19,148 nucleotides of DNA from Fen-549 sp964636655 (GCA_964636655.1 CAZWTK010000038.1:1-19148); one strand, 5' to 3'; shown: positions 7,633 through 14,882, counted from the stretch's first letter. Program-made: numbers and translations. The notes: generated from the letters alone by a model not told the origin.

Positions 7633-7685
7633 ACCGATAGTCACTTCGATTTGACAGTGACTACCAAGTGGGAGTTACTATCGGT
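7633..7685 (+). promoter_or_regulatory. Operator half-sites flanking the efflux-operon promoter
   Basis: Three related 12-base half-sites lie here. ACCGATAGTCAC (7633-7644) is the inverse of GTTACTATCGGT (7674-7685), matching at 11 of 12 positions. A partial copy, GTGACTACC, starts at 7657 in the same orientation as the last. The -35 lies between the first two half-sites, and the third covers the -10. This is the expected layout for repression by the TetR-type regulator encoded at the end of the same operon; that link is inference. Confidence 0.65.
7651..7681 (+). promoter_or_regulatory. Consensus-like promoter of the efflux operon
   Basis: TTGACA (7651-7656) is a perfect -35. TTACTA (7675-7680, 18-base spacer) or TACTAT (7676-7681, 19-base spacer) serves as -10. 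Transcription would begin near 7688, only about ten bases before the ATG at 7699, leaving almost no leader. Confidence 0.65.
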
Positions 7686-7698
7686 AAATTAAGCGGCA

Positions 7699-9261
7699 AT
7701 GACCGGACTCGGGAACAAGCGCTGGTGGATTTTGGTGGCCCTCGTGCCCGCCACACTCGCGCTCGGGCTCGACGCCACGGTGTTGAGCGTGGCGCTGCCG
7801 ACGCTGGCTGCACGGCTGCACGCCACGACCGGTCAGCTGCAGTGGTTCTTCGCCGCCTACACGCTCGTCTTCGCGGCGGCGATGGTTCCGGGCGGAATGC
7901 TGGGCGATCGCTTCGGGCGCAAGAAGATGCTCCTGATCGCGCTCGGCATCTTCGGACTCGGCTCGCTTGCCTGCGCCTACTCCGACTCGCTCGCGTCGCC
8001 CCTTGGCCTGTCGGCGGCCGGCGCCTTCATCGGCGCCCGGATCGTGCTCGGGCTCGGGGCGGCGATTGCGACGCCGGTCATCCTCGGCACGCTGCCGGTG
8101 CTCTTCTCCGACGAGGAAAGACCGAAGGCGATCGCCGCGATCATGGCCGCCACCATGCTCGGCTACCCGATCGGTCCGATCCTCGGCGGCTGGCTGCTGA
8201 GCCACTACTGGTGGGGTTGGGTCTTTCTGATGAACCTGCCGGTCGTCGTGCTCGCGCTGGTCGCCGTGGCGGCATTCGTTCCGGAGTCTCGCAGCGAGAA
8301 GGCCCAGCGCTTCGATCCGCTCGGTATCGCGACCTGTGTCGCGGGGCTCGCCGTTTTGACCTACGGCATGATCGAAGCCGGGCAGCAGGGATGGGGCAAC
8401 GCGGGCGCGCTCGCCGAGATGATCGGCGGGCTGCTTCTGCTCGTCGTCTTCGTCCTCGTCGAGCGTCGCGTGCGCGAGCCGCTCGTCGACCTCGGGCTCT
8501 TTCACTCACCCGGCTACCGCTGGGGCACGACTCTGGCCGTTGTGATGTCCTTCGCCATGTTCGGGCTCCTCTTCGCGGTGCCGGCCTTCTTCCAGGAGAT
8601 CTTTGGGGCGGACGCCATGGGTAGCGGCCTGCGCCTGCTGCCGATGATCGGCGGGCTGGTGGTTGCGGCAGCGATCGGCACGCGGCTGGCGACATGGATC
8701 GGCGCCAAGATCACGGTCTCGCTCGGTTTCGCGCTGTTCACCGTCGCCATGGGCATGGGCGCAACCTCCGGCGCCTCTAGCGGCGAGCTGTTCATGGCCG
8801 GCTGGATCGCACTGTGCGGCGCCGGTATCGGCCTGGCGATGCCCACGGCCATGGACGCGGCGCTGGCCGCGCTCTCGCCCGACCGGGCCGGAGCGGGCTC
8901 CGGGATGATGCAGGCGCTGCGCATGGTTGGCGGCACGTTCGGCTCGGCGGTGCTCGGCTCGGTCTTGAACTCGATCTATCGCGGCGGGCTGGATCTGACC
9001 GGGCTTCCCGCACCGGCTGCGCAAAGCGCACGCCAGAGCGTCGTCGCCGGCGTCGCCGTCGCGCAGAAGCTCGGCTCGGCTTCGCTACTCGATTCCGTCC
9101 GGCAGTCGTTCGTGCACGGGATGGACATCATGCTCGTGGTCTGCGCCGCTGCAGCGGCGCTGGGGCTAGTGCTGGCACTCGCCTACCTTCCGGGCAGGGC
9201 GAAGCGGACTTCTCACGAGCCTGCGACTCAATCAGAATTGGGCAATGAGCTCGCCGGCTGA
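7699..9261 (+). CDS. DHA2-type MFS drug-efflux transporter (EmrB/QacA-like)
   Basis: This is a 520-residue major facilitator protein with about 14 hydrophobic segments, the size and topology of the DHA2 (EmrB/QacA) drug:proton antiporters. Visible motifs are the motif D-like LDATVLSVALPTL at 24-36, motif A GMLGDRFGRKK at 66-76 in the first cytoplasmic loop, and the antiporter motif C-like GYPIGPILGGWLL around 155-167. It should export hydrophobic or cationic toxicants across the cytoplasmic membrane using the proton gradient. The ATG at 7699 follows the predicted transcription start by only about ten bases and has no clear ribosome-binding site, so initiation may be near-leaderless. The last 17 bases overlap the TetR gene, giving a two-gene operon under the operator array just upstream. 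The substrate cannot be told from sequence. Confidence 0.92.
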   Translation: MTGLGNKRWWILVALVPATLALGLDATVLSVALPTLAARLHATTGQLQWFFAAYTLVFAAAMVPGGMLGDRFGRKKMLLIALGIFGLGSLACAYSDSLASPLGLSAAGAFIGARIVLGLGAAIATPVILGTLPVLFSDEERPKAIAAIMAATMLGYPIGPILGGWLLSHYWWGWVFLMNLPVVVLALVAVAAFVPESRSEKAQRFDPLGIATCVAGLAVLTYGMIEAGQQGWGNAGALAEMIGGLLLLVVFVLVERRVREPLVDLGLFHSPGYRWGTTLAVVMSFAMFGLLFAVPAFFQEIFGADAMGSGLRLLPMIGGLVVAAAIGTRLATWIGAKITVSLGFALFTVAMGMGATSGASSGELFMAGWIALCGAGIGLAMPTAMDAALAALSPDRAGAGSGMMQALRMVGGTFGSAVLGSVLNSIYRGGLDLTGLPAPAAQSARQSVVAGVAVAQKLGSASLLDSVRQSFVHGMDIMLVVCAAAAALGLVLALAYLPGRAKRTSHEPATQSELGNELAG

Positions 9262-9853
9262 CAACGCGCGGCCTCCATTAGGCCTGCGCGAGCGCAAGAA
9301 GGCGAAGACGCTGGCCGCGATTCAATCCTCGGCGCTTCGACTCTTCCGGGAGCAGGGCTACAACGAGACGACGATCGAGCAGATCGCCGCGGCGGCCGAG
9401 GTCTCGCCGAGTACCTTCTTCCGCTACTTCCCGACCAAGGAGGACGTCGTTCTGCTCGATCTGACCGATCCTCTGGTCATCGACGCCTTCCGTGCTCAGC
9501 CGGCCGAGCTCAGCTCGGTCCAGGCGCTTCGGAAAGCGGTGCGCAGCGTCTTCGACCAACTCTCCGAGGACGAGTTCGAGGTTGTTCGGCAGCGCGAGGA
9601 GCTGATCACGGCCAACCCCGAGCTGCAGGCCCGCATGCTGGGTGAGATCGCCGGCATGGTGAAGCTGGTCGCCGACGTCGTCGCGGAACGCACGGGCCGG
9701 AGCGCGGACGAGTTCGAGCTGCGAGTGGCCGCCGGTGCGATGATGGGAGTCGTGTTCGGTCTTTGGCTGAGCGAGCCGGACAGATCGCCGCAAGACCTGA
9801 TCGGCCTTTTCGACGCCGGTCTCGAGCAACTGGAGAAGGGGATCGACCTCTAA
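9245..9853 (+). CDS. TetR-family transcriptional regulator
   Basis: This 202-residue TetR-type repressor has an N-terminal DNA-binding domain with the family pattern at about 20-65: AIQSSALRLFREQGYNETT, then IEQIAAAAEVSPSTFFRYF with the recognition helix, and PTKEDVV closing the domain. The remaining ~140 helical residues form the ligand-binding and dimerisation part (TetR_C-like). The ATG lies inside the end of the MFS gene (17-base overlap), so its level is tied to that of the transporter. The half-sites around the operon promoter are the obvious candidate operator, which would make the circuit autoregulated and induced by a transported compound. The 3' end is 13 bases from the convergent ArfB-like gene, with no hairpin between. 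Confidence 0.92.
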   Translation: MSSPADNARPPLGLRERKKAKTLAAIQSSALRLFREQGYNETTIEQIAAAAEVSPSTFFRYFPTKEDVVLLDLTDPLVIDAFRAQPAELSSVQALRKAVRSVFDQLSEDEFEVVRQREELITANPELQARMLGEIAGMVKLVADVVAERTGRSADEFELRVAAGAMMGVVFGLWLSEPDRSPQDLIGLFDAGLEQLEKGIDL

Positions 9854-9866
9854 GTGTTTTCGGGGC

Positions 9867-10304
9867 TCAGTCCTCGGCGCCGGGCGGGCGGCGCAGGCGC
9901 TTGGTGAAGGAGCGGCGCCGTTTCGTGGTCAGGCGGTTCAGGGTCGCCGAGCGCGGCGGTCTCGTGGCGGTGCGCTCCGGCTTGGGCTCGAGCGCGAGGC
10001 GGATCTTCTCCAGCAGCCGCTCCAGCGCCAGCTCGCGGTTACGCAGCTGGCTGCGCTCGTCCTGCGAAACGGCGCGCACCGTGTGGCCGAAGCGTTCGTA
10101 CAGGCGCTCCTTCATCGCACTGTCGAGCGAGCAGGAGTCGAGCTCGAGAAAGGCCTCGATTCGCGTCTCGTTCTTCTGGGCATGCTGCCCGCCGGGCCCG
10201 CTCGAGCGTGAGGCGCGGTAGCCGGCCTCGGCCCGCGCCGTCTCGAGCGCCTGCCGAAGCGCGTCCTCGCTCGCTTCCCGTTCGCCGGGCTTTCGCGACC
10301 CCAT
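9867..10304 (-). CDS. arfB: ArfB-like peptidyl-tRNA hydrolase (ribosome rescue)
   Basis: This 145-residue protein is a stand-alone release-factor domain-3 homologue. The signature SSGPGGQHAQKNETRIE at about 34-50 contains the catalytic GGQ (38-40), which hydrolyses peptidyl-tRNA in the ribosome. The domain continues with SQDERSQLRNRELALERL at about 80-97. The tail is rich in Lys/Arg (TTKRRRSFTKRLRR), as in ArfB/YaeJ and ICT1, where it occupies the empty mRNA channel of stalled ribosomes. There is no codon-recognition domain, so it is not RF1/RF2. The ATG at 10304 is chosen; AGGGGA abuts it and a GTG at 10340 is an alternative. It is monocistronic as far as seen and convergent with the TetR gene. 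Confidence 0.85.
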   Translation of the reverse strand: MGSRKPGEREASEDALRQALETARAEAGYRASRSSGPGGQHAQKNETRIEAFLELDSCSLDSAMKERLYERFGHTVRAVSQDERSQLRNRELALERLLEKIRLALEPKPERTATRPPRSATLNRLTTKRRRSFTKRLRRPPGAED

Positions 10305-10340
10305 TCCCCTGATGATCGCAGGGCGGCGCGTGCCTCGCAC

Positions 10341-10507
10341 AGGCGCTTGAGGCGCTCAAATAGCAATGACTTACCTGGGGGATATATTCGAGCCCATTTC
10401 GGCCGATCAATGGGTCACCACCGGCCGCCGTAGCTCATCCATCGTGCCGGCCCGTTGAACTCAAGTCGTGGGATCCGATATCCGTGTGATTCTCAAGGAG
10501 GGAGAGC
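10341..10507 (+). promoter_or_regulatory. Divergent upstream region with a strong ribosome-binding site
   Basis: This stretch lies between the ArfB-like gene (minus) and the gene at 10508 (plus). It holds a TATATT (10383-10388) that could be a -10, without a good -35, and the small palindrome TTGAGGCGCTCAA at 10348-10360. AAGGAGG (10495-10501), six bases before the GTG at 10508, is a full-consensus ribosome-binding site and fixes that start. Confidence 0.45.
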
Positions 10508-10834
10508 GTGTCCCGCATCGAGAACCAGACCGCAACTGGTAGCCGTAGTCACTCAGACAGCCTTCAATCCACGCTTACACAGTTACGGGCACAGAGGTCC
10601 GATCCGGCGCTCGCCATGCCGCCGGGCTCCGTTTGCGACGGAGCGCTGCTCAAGGCGCGTGACGCCGTGCGTCTGAAGAAAGATTCCAACGGAGCTCCCA
10701 GTGGAGCGGAGGGTGTGATCCTCGGCTGGTATGCCAACGAGCCCGAGCACGTGATCGTCAGCCTCAGCGAGGGTGGAGTCGAGAAACTGCCGCGCGAGGC
10801 GCTCGAGCTGATCGAAGTCCAATCGGCTGCGTAG
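10508..10834 (+). CDS. Small SH3-like beta-barrel protein, unknown function
   Basis: This 108-residue protein is expressed from a near-perfect ribosome-binding site (AAGGAGG, six-base spacing), so it is probably well translated. The first ~40 residues are polar and probably disordered (SRIENQTATGSRSHSDSLQ). The rest, about 45-102, alternates short beta strands and glycines: DAVRLKKDSNGAPSGAEG, then VILGWYANEPEHVIVSL and a final VEKLPREALELIEV. That is the rhythm of small SH3/KOW-like barrels. There are no catalytic residues, signal peptide or membrane segment. A small cytoplasmic binding protein is the most that can be said. A strong terminator follows 37 bases after the stop. Confidence 0.7.
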   Translation: MSRIENQTATGSRSHSDSLQSTLTQLRAQRSDPALAMPPGSVCDGALLKARDAVRLKKDSNGAPSGAEGVILGWYANEPEHVIVSLSEGGVEKLPREALELIEVQSAA

Positions 10835-10871
10835 GCTCCGTCACGCGCTCCGCCCGGCGCGATCGAGATAC

Positions 10872-10907
10872 GAAGCCGGAGAGCCGGTGGGCCGGCTCTC
10901 CGGCTTC
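10872..10907. terminator. Strong bidirectional hairpin terminator
   Basis: GAAGCCGGAGAGCCGG (10872-10887) and its exact complement (10892-10907) form a 16-base-pair perfect stem with a 4-base TGGG loop. It sits between two converging genes, 37 bases after the small plus-strand gene and 7 bases before the stop end of the TadG-like gene, so it can end transcription from both sides. Confidence 0.85.
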
Positions 10908-10914
10908 TATACGT

Positions 10915-12153
10915 CTACTCGGTGTCGTTGCCGATCAGCCCGGAGGCGCCACGCGAGAAGTCGGCGGCGATTGCCAAGTAGACCTTGCTCAGATCGCCCG
11001 AGCTGGGCTCGACATAGAACTGGTCGAGCGAGCTGGCGATCTGCTGCAGGGCCGAGTAGGCGCTGATCGACGGTACTTCGAGCGGTCCGGTGTAGCCGTT
11101 GTAACGGCAGGTGTTGGCGCCGCCGTCCAGGGCGTTCAGGTCGTAGCCGATCGAGTACACGATCGTTCCACCCGATTTGACGCCTCCGGCCGAGGTGACG
11201 CCCTGATGGCAGGGCTGCCTGCGGTACGGAGAGCTCGATGGGAAGTAGCGCGGGCCAGTGTTTGCCGCGCCGTCCGAGAAGAAGACGATCACCTGCTGGA
11301 CGCCACTTCGTCCGTGGGCATTCAGCTCGGCCTGCGCCTTCTCGATCGCGACCGCATAGGACGTGTTTCCCGCCGCCTTCAGGCAGTTGATCGTCGAGAC
11401 GAGTTGCGACGACGTGTTGAGCACGCCCGTCTTTGACGCGTAGTCGCTCGACAGCGGCACGACGACGTACGGGCTCGAAGTCGAGTTGTAGTTCGAGTCG
11501 CTGGGTGTGTTGCAGCGTCCCGCGACGCTCGTCGCCGGTGGGAAGACGGCCAGTCCGACTCGCTGCCGCGCGGGCTCGAGGAAGCTCAAGAACTCCTTCA
11601 GCGCGGCCTTCTCCTTGTTCATGTCGGTGCAGGCCGGGTCGCTTCGCCCCTCGTGATCCATGCACATCGAGCCGGTGCGGTCGACGACGACCATGATGTC
11701 CAGTGGCTTGACACCACAGTACGAGCAGGCGGTCGCCTTGGCCTTGATGTTGAACGAGCGGACGCCGAGCACGCGGGCGAAGAACGTCGGCACCTGTGCC
11801 GATTCCTCGGCGACGACGGCATTCGCCGGATCGCAGCCGGGCAGGCTGGTCAGGCACTTGGTGGTGATGGTCTCGGAGATAACCCCGATATTGCTGAGCT
11901 GGTTCTTGCCTCCCGCGCTCGTTCCGTACTCCTGAGCCGTGGCCTTGGCCTCACCGGCGTCGGGCAGTTTCTGTGCCCCCGCCAGCGCCGCGGCGTCGGC
12001 CGAGGCCTGTAGCGAGCGGTGGGCGTAGTAGGCATAACCGACGTCGATTGCGAATGCGGCAAGAGCGAGTAGCGCCACCATCGCGATTAACGCGAGCACT
12101 ATCGTTTGCCCGTCCTCGCCCGATCGGCGCCGGAGGCGAGTGTGCAGGTGCAT
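10915..12153 (-). CDS. TadG-like pilus protein with von Willebrand A domain
   Basis: This 412-residue protein starts at the ATG at 12153, fixed by an AAAGGAGGT ribosome-binding site. The N-terminus has the TadE/TadG signature: basic residues, then GEDGQTIVLALIAMVALLAL and one transmembrane helix (about 16-38). A Flp-assembly segment follows (RSLQASADAAALAGAQKLP). A von Willebrand A domain begins near 151, with the metal-site sequence DRTGSM (Asp158, Thr160, Ser162), a possible Thr264, and FFSDG at 291-295. Six or more cysteines outside the membrane suggest disulfides. In Tad systems TadG-type proteins are minor pilus or tip components, and VWA domains bind ligands in a metal-dependent way. 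It is the last gene of the minus-strand operon facing away from the Tad genes. An adhesin role is inferred. Confidence 0.85.
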   Translation of the reverse strand: MHLHTRLRRRSGEDGQTIVLALIAMVALLALAAFAIDVGYAYYAHRSLQASADAAALAGAQKLPDAGEAKATAQEYGTSAGGKNQLSNIGVISETITTKCLTSLPGCDPANAVVAEESAQVPTFFARVLGVRSFNIKAKATACSYCGVKPLDIMVVVDRTGSMCMDHEGRSDPACTDMNKEKAALKEFLSFLEPARQRVGLAVFPPATSVAGRCNTPSDSNYNSTSSPYVVVPLSSDYASKTGVLNTSSQLVSTINCLKAAGNTSYAVAIEKAQAELNAHGRSGVQQVIVFFSDGAANTGPRYFPSSSPYRRQPCHQGVTSAGGVKSGGTIVYSIGYDLNALDGGANTCRYNGYTGPLEVPSISAYSALQQIASSLDQFYVEPSSGDLSKVYLAIAADFSRGASGLIGNDTE

Positions 12154-12157
12154 CTCG

Positions 12158-12664
12158 TTACCTCCTTTCGGGAACCTGAATCGAGTAGGCGAGCTGCGCC
12201 ATGCCGATTCGAGTTCTGGGGTCGGCGGAGCCTGTGGGCTCCGTCTGGCTGTCGTTTCGAGGGGGCAAATCAAGCTCGCTCTCCCGGCAGATGGCGTCGC
12301 GGGGAGAGATGAATCGCAGCCTGTCGCCGGGCTCGATCCCCCCCGCGCGCGCGGCGCCGGCGGAAAGCTCCAGCACCGATGCGGCGCCGCGCTTGGACGC
12401 CGCTCGCCAGGGGGCCAGATCGTGCGCGATGTGCAGCACGAAGCCGTCCGGACCGAGGAAGAGAGCATCGATCGAGAAGTTCATGAAGGCCGTGTGGATC
12501 GCGCCGGCCGGACGCAGGAGCAGCGCCTCGCCGGCGCTCAGGTAGCGTCGCCCGAGCAGTCCGCGCATGCGCGCGAGCGGTCGGTCGGCGACACGACAGC
12601 GATCACAGAGCATGCGGCCGGCCGCGTCGCAGACGATCAGGACGCGGCCTCTGTCGGGTGTCAT
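12158..12664 (-). CDS. DUF192 protein
   Basis: This 168-residue protein starts at the ATG at 12664, two codon-lengths past the stop of the upstream gene; an earlier ATG at 12706 would overlap that gene. It carries a DUF192 domain at about 8-120: LARMRGLLGRRYLSAGEALLL, then AGAIHTAFMNFSIDALFL, VLHIA, and a final GIEPGDRLRF. This is a small beta-rich family of unknown molecular function, usually exported in Gram-negatives. Here no signal peptide is seen. A Cys pair (CDRC, 20-23) precedes the domain and could bind a metal. The extra C-terminal ~45 residues are polar and family-atypical. Its last codons (GAA AGG AGG TAA) double as the ribosome-binding site of the TadG-like gene. DUF192 genes recur near secretion and pilus loci in actinobacteria, but I cannot assign a role. 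Confidence 0.8.
   Translation of the reverse strand: MTPDRGRVLIVCDAAGRMLCDRCRVADRPLARMRGLLGRRYLSAGEALLLRPAGAIHTAFMNFSIDALFLGPDGFVLHIAHDLAPWRAASKRGAASVLELSAGAARAGGIEPGDRLRFISPRDAICRESELDLPPRNDSQTEPTGSADPRTRIGMAQLAYSIQVPERR
12160..12168 (-). promoter_or_regulatory. Ribosome-binding site inside the DUF192 stop region
   Basis: On the minus strand AAAGGAGGT forms a full-consensus ribosome-binding site six bases before the TadG-like ATG at 12153. It consists of the last two sense codons of the DUF192 gene and the start of its TAA, so the two genes are translationally coupled. Confidence 0.8.
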
Positions 12665-12668
12665 GGTT

Positions 12669-14306
12669 CTAGTAGCCAATGTGAATGTGGTCGTCGTGGT
12701 CGGCAAGTGGGAAGGACGGGCCTCCGAATCCGAGCAGCGAGATGACCTGGCGCGGCAGCATCTCGGCCGGCAGCAGCAGGATCTGTCTGACCGCCCGCGC
12801 GGTCACGCTTCTGGCCTGCTGGTGCCCGTAGATCGATACGCTGTCGAGCGCGCCGATGTCGAGGCCTCGACCGTAGATATGGGCCGAGATCACTCCGGGC
12901 CGCGCGTACAGTCGGTGTCCGCTGATCAGGCAGGAGACTCGGACGTCTCCGAAGGACTCGGCCAGGAAGGCGATCATCGCCAGCACGCGTACGTCCACCC
13001 GCCCGGCGGAGACATCCTCACGGCCGCCCGGGTAGATCTCGATCCGCTGATCGGCCAGGATCTGGGCCGCGAGGCTGTCTCGACTGTCGGCCAAGCCGTC
13101 GACGAGCGCCCGCAACCCCAGCGCCTTGTAGTAGTGCTCCAGCACCAACACGCGGCGGGTAAACAGTGCGTCGTGCTTGTAGGCGAGCACCGTTTTCCGG
13201 TCACCGGCGCGAACGTGAAGCGGGCCGAGAACGGCGGCCTTCTTCTGCAACACGGACAACGAGACCTCGCCTGAGCCGTTCAGCCGCTCGGTACGTAGAA
13301 CGGCGAGCAGGAAGGCCCAGTGCAGGCCCTTGGCCGAGCTGGCGGCGCGGAGCTGCTGTGCGAACTCGCTCGACAGCCGGAGCGAAGCCGGGGTCGGATC
13401 GGGCAGAGGCTGGTCGATCCAGTGCACGTTGCCCGTGGGCGTGCTCAAGTCGCCCTCCGGCTCGATCTCGCTCGGCTTGGGCGCCTTGTGTAGCGAGGCG
13501 TAGGCGGCCGTCGCCTGCTTCAGGTGCTTGTGTCCCGACGACTTCGTCGCCGCTTGCGGCTTCAGTAGCGGCGCCGGCTTAACCTCGGGCGGAGTGGGCT
13601 CGCCCACGGCGGGAGCCGCGGCGGGAGCGCTCTGGGGAACATCCGAGACCGCGCCCGTGGCCGGGGCGCTCGCCGGTAGCGGCGCCGGCGAGGTGGATAC
13701 GACCGTTGTCGTGGTTTGCGGCGTCTCGACTCCGCCGGACGGCTGATCGCCGCTCGGCGCGTCCGTCGTCGTCGTGTCGGTAGTTGCCGTCTCGTCGCCG
13801 CTCGGCGGCGGTGTGCTTGGCTCCGGCTCGCTCGGGCTCGTCGTCGTGGTACCGGGCTCGTCGGTCGCGGTCGTAGTGGTCGTCTCGGTCTCGGTCGTAG
13901 TCGTGCTCTCGGTCGTAGCCGTGGTCTCGGTCGTGTCCGTAGCGGCCGCGTCGGTCGTCTGCGTCTCGGCCGCAATCGTCTCGGAAGGCGAGGAGACGAT
14001 CGTGGCGACCTCGTTTCCGGCCGCCGCGGTCAGGGCGGCTCCGGCGAAGAAGAGCAATGCGAACAGGACGGTGGTCGCCCTGCGCCTGCGCGGCGGGCTT
14101 GCCTTTTCGGGCTCTCGCGGGGGGCGGCGCTCGACCTGTACGAGGCGCGGTCCCGCCGGCTCGCCCAGGCTGGTCGGCCAGAAGACGAACCCGTCGTCCT
14201 CGAGCGCGGCTTCCCGTTCCGGTGTTTCGTCGCGCTCGGTCTGTGCGGCGGGCACGGACCGGTCTTCGTCCTCCCGCTCATGCACGGGCTTTCGTCTCTT
14301 CCTCAT
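12669..14306 (-). CDS. Membrane-anchored protein with Thr/Pro stalk and M15-like C-terminus
   Basis: This 545-residue protein starts at the ATG at 14306 with a GAGGGGGAG ribosome-binding site. Order: charged cytoplasmic tail (1-76), a transmembrane helix at about 77-97, a Thr/Pro/Ser-rich low-complexity stalk (about 105-245), a linker, then a helical domain at about 305-420 with LLAVLRTERLNG (Glu340), reminiscent of the catalytic-Glu region of lysozyme-like transglycosylases. The C-terminal domain (about 430-545) contains SAHIYGRGLD (Ser474, His476, Asp483), which fits the SxHxxGxxxD zinc motif of M15 D-Ala-D-Ala peptidases, and ends in DHIHIG with His540 and His542. Together these suggest an extracytoplasmic peptidoglycan hydrolase, possibly bifunctional. 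It heads the minus-strand operon divergent from the Flp gene. The catalytic assignment is motif-based inference; the helical-domain claim is weaker. Confidence 0.75.
   Translation of the reverse strand: MRKRRKPVHEREDEDRSVPAAQTERDETPEREAALEDDGFVFWPTSLGEPAGPRLVQVERRPPREPEKASPPRRRRATTVLFALLFFAGAALTAAAGNEVATIVSSPSETIAAETQTTDAAATDTTETTATTESTTTTETETTTTTATDEPGTTTTSPSEPEPSTPPPSGDETATTDTTTTDAPSGDQPSGGVETPQTTTTVVSTSPAPLPASAPATGAVSDVPQSAPAAAPAVGEPTPPEVKPAPLLKPQAATKSSGHKHLKQATAAYASLHKAPKPSEIEPEGDLSTPTGNVHWIDQPLPDPTPASLRLSSEFAQQLRAASSAKGLHWAFLLAVLRTERLNGSGEVSLSVLQKKAAVLGPLHVRAGDRKTVLAYKHDALFTRRVLVLEHYYKALGLRALVDGLADSRDSLAAQILADQRIEIYPGGREDVSAGRVDVRVLAMIAFLAESFGDVRVSCLISGHRLYARPGVISAHIYGRGLDIGALDSVSIYGHQQARSVTARAVRQILLLPAEMLPRQVISLLGFGGPSFPLADHDDHIHIGY
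13770..13970 (-). repeat. Low-complexity Thr-rich coding tract
   Basis: On the plus strand the tract is runs of GTCGT, GTCTCGGTC and CGTAGT, coding on the minus strand for the Thr/Glu/Ala-rich stalk (TTESTTTTETETTTTTATDE). Imperfect hexa- and nonanucleotide repetition makes length change by slippage likely, usually in multiples of three. Confidence 0.7.
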
Positions 14307-14708
14307 CTACGGCTCCCCCTCATTCAAATCGGCGCCGAGATCACGCTCGGCACGGATAGCTATCTGCTCCCAGCCGCGATGGGACTTTTCACACTATGCA
14401 ATCACTCGAGCCATTAGCGGTTCCCCCAATCAGGTGAATTACTGCCGACGATCGCTAGAAAGAGTGAAGAAACGCGCAAATCACTGCGATGAGGGATTTT
14501 GAGTCGGTGTCGGTTTCTCGATTCTGACCTCGACCAAACACGGCGGCGCGGCCACGCCACAGACCACTAGGGGGAGGTTTTGCGGCGTGATGTATTCAAG
14601 CGCACCGCACGTGTTGAGCGATGAGACGGATCTGGGGGCTATATCCCGTCTCTCGTTCTGCGCTGAAGCCTCTGCCTGCCGTGTAAATAAAAGGGGGGTG
14701 CACTACAC
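14307..14708. other. Divergent control region between the two pilus operons
   Basis: These 400 bases hold no gene I can support. The region must contain the promoters for both divergent operons. A plus-strand candidate lies at 14614-14644. On the minus strand a GAGGGGGAG ribosome-binding site precedes the ATG at 14306. I looked for a riboswitch of the GEMM (cyclic-di-GMP) type and saw no recognisable core. The middle (14420-14580) is AT-richer than its surroundings. Confidence 0.5.
14614..14652 (+). promoter_or_regulatory. Candidate promoter of the Flp pilus operon with an inverted repeat
   Basis: TTGAGC (14614-14619) and CTATAT (14639-14644, 19-base spacer; or 18 bases to GCTATA) form a plausible promoter. 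GAGACGG (14623-14629) and CCGTCTC (14646-14652) are exact inverse complements flanking the -10, and could be an operator. Confidence 0.4.
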
Positions 14709-14882
14709 ATGCGCATGATCGCACGTTTGCATTTGTTCCTGATGCGTGAGGAGGGGCAGACGATGGCCGAGTACGGCGTCGTTCTGGCAGTGATCACCGT
14801 TCTCACAGTCGGAGTGTTTATCGCGCTGTCGGATGGAATTAGAAGCGCAATCCAAAACGTCATTGGGAACCTGACGCCGTAG
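14709..14882 (+). CDS. flp: Flp-type (type IVb) pilin
   Basis: This 57-residue pilin gene is too short for many gene callers. An AGGGGGG ribosome-binding site at 14692-14698 precedes the ATG at 14709, with a second ATG two codons on. The N-terminal leader is short and basic (MRMIARLHLFLMREEG). The class IVb processing motif EEG/QTMAEY follows: the prepilin peptidase TadV would cut after Gly16, leaving Glu at +5 and Tyr at +6 of the mature pilin as in Flp. A single hydrophobic helix follows (VVLAVITVLTVGVFIALS). The mature length of about 41 residues is normal for Flp. It is the main structural subunit of the Tad pilus and heads the plus-strand operon. No TadV peptidase gene is in the window. 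Confidence 0.88.
   Translation: MRMIARLHLFLMREEGQTMAEYGVVLAVITVLTVGVFIALSDGIRSAIQNVIGNLTP

Noticed and set aside
7668..8624. Plus-strand frame overlapping the MFS gene (318 codons)
   Set aside because: Arg/Ala-rich shadow; the MFS frame has the transmembrane pattern and motif A.
10400..10500. tRNA-like GTAGCTCA at about 10430
   Set aside because: No T-arm or complementary acceptor ends follow within 90 bases.
12106..14502. Several plus-strand frames in the minus-strand operon
   Set aside because: Low-complexity Val/Ser or Arg runs come from reading the Thr-rich stalk backwards; the minus-strand genes have ribosome-binding sites and domain motifs.
14400..14708. Cyclic-di-GMP (GEMM) riboswitch upstream of flp
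   Set aside because: Sought because of the pilus context, but I found no recognisable conserved core; a covariance-model scan would settle it.
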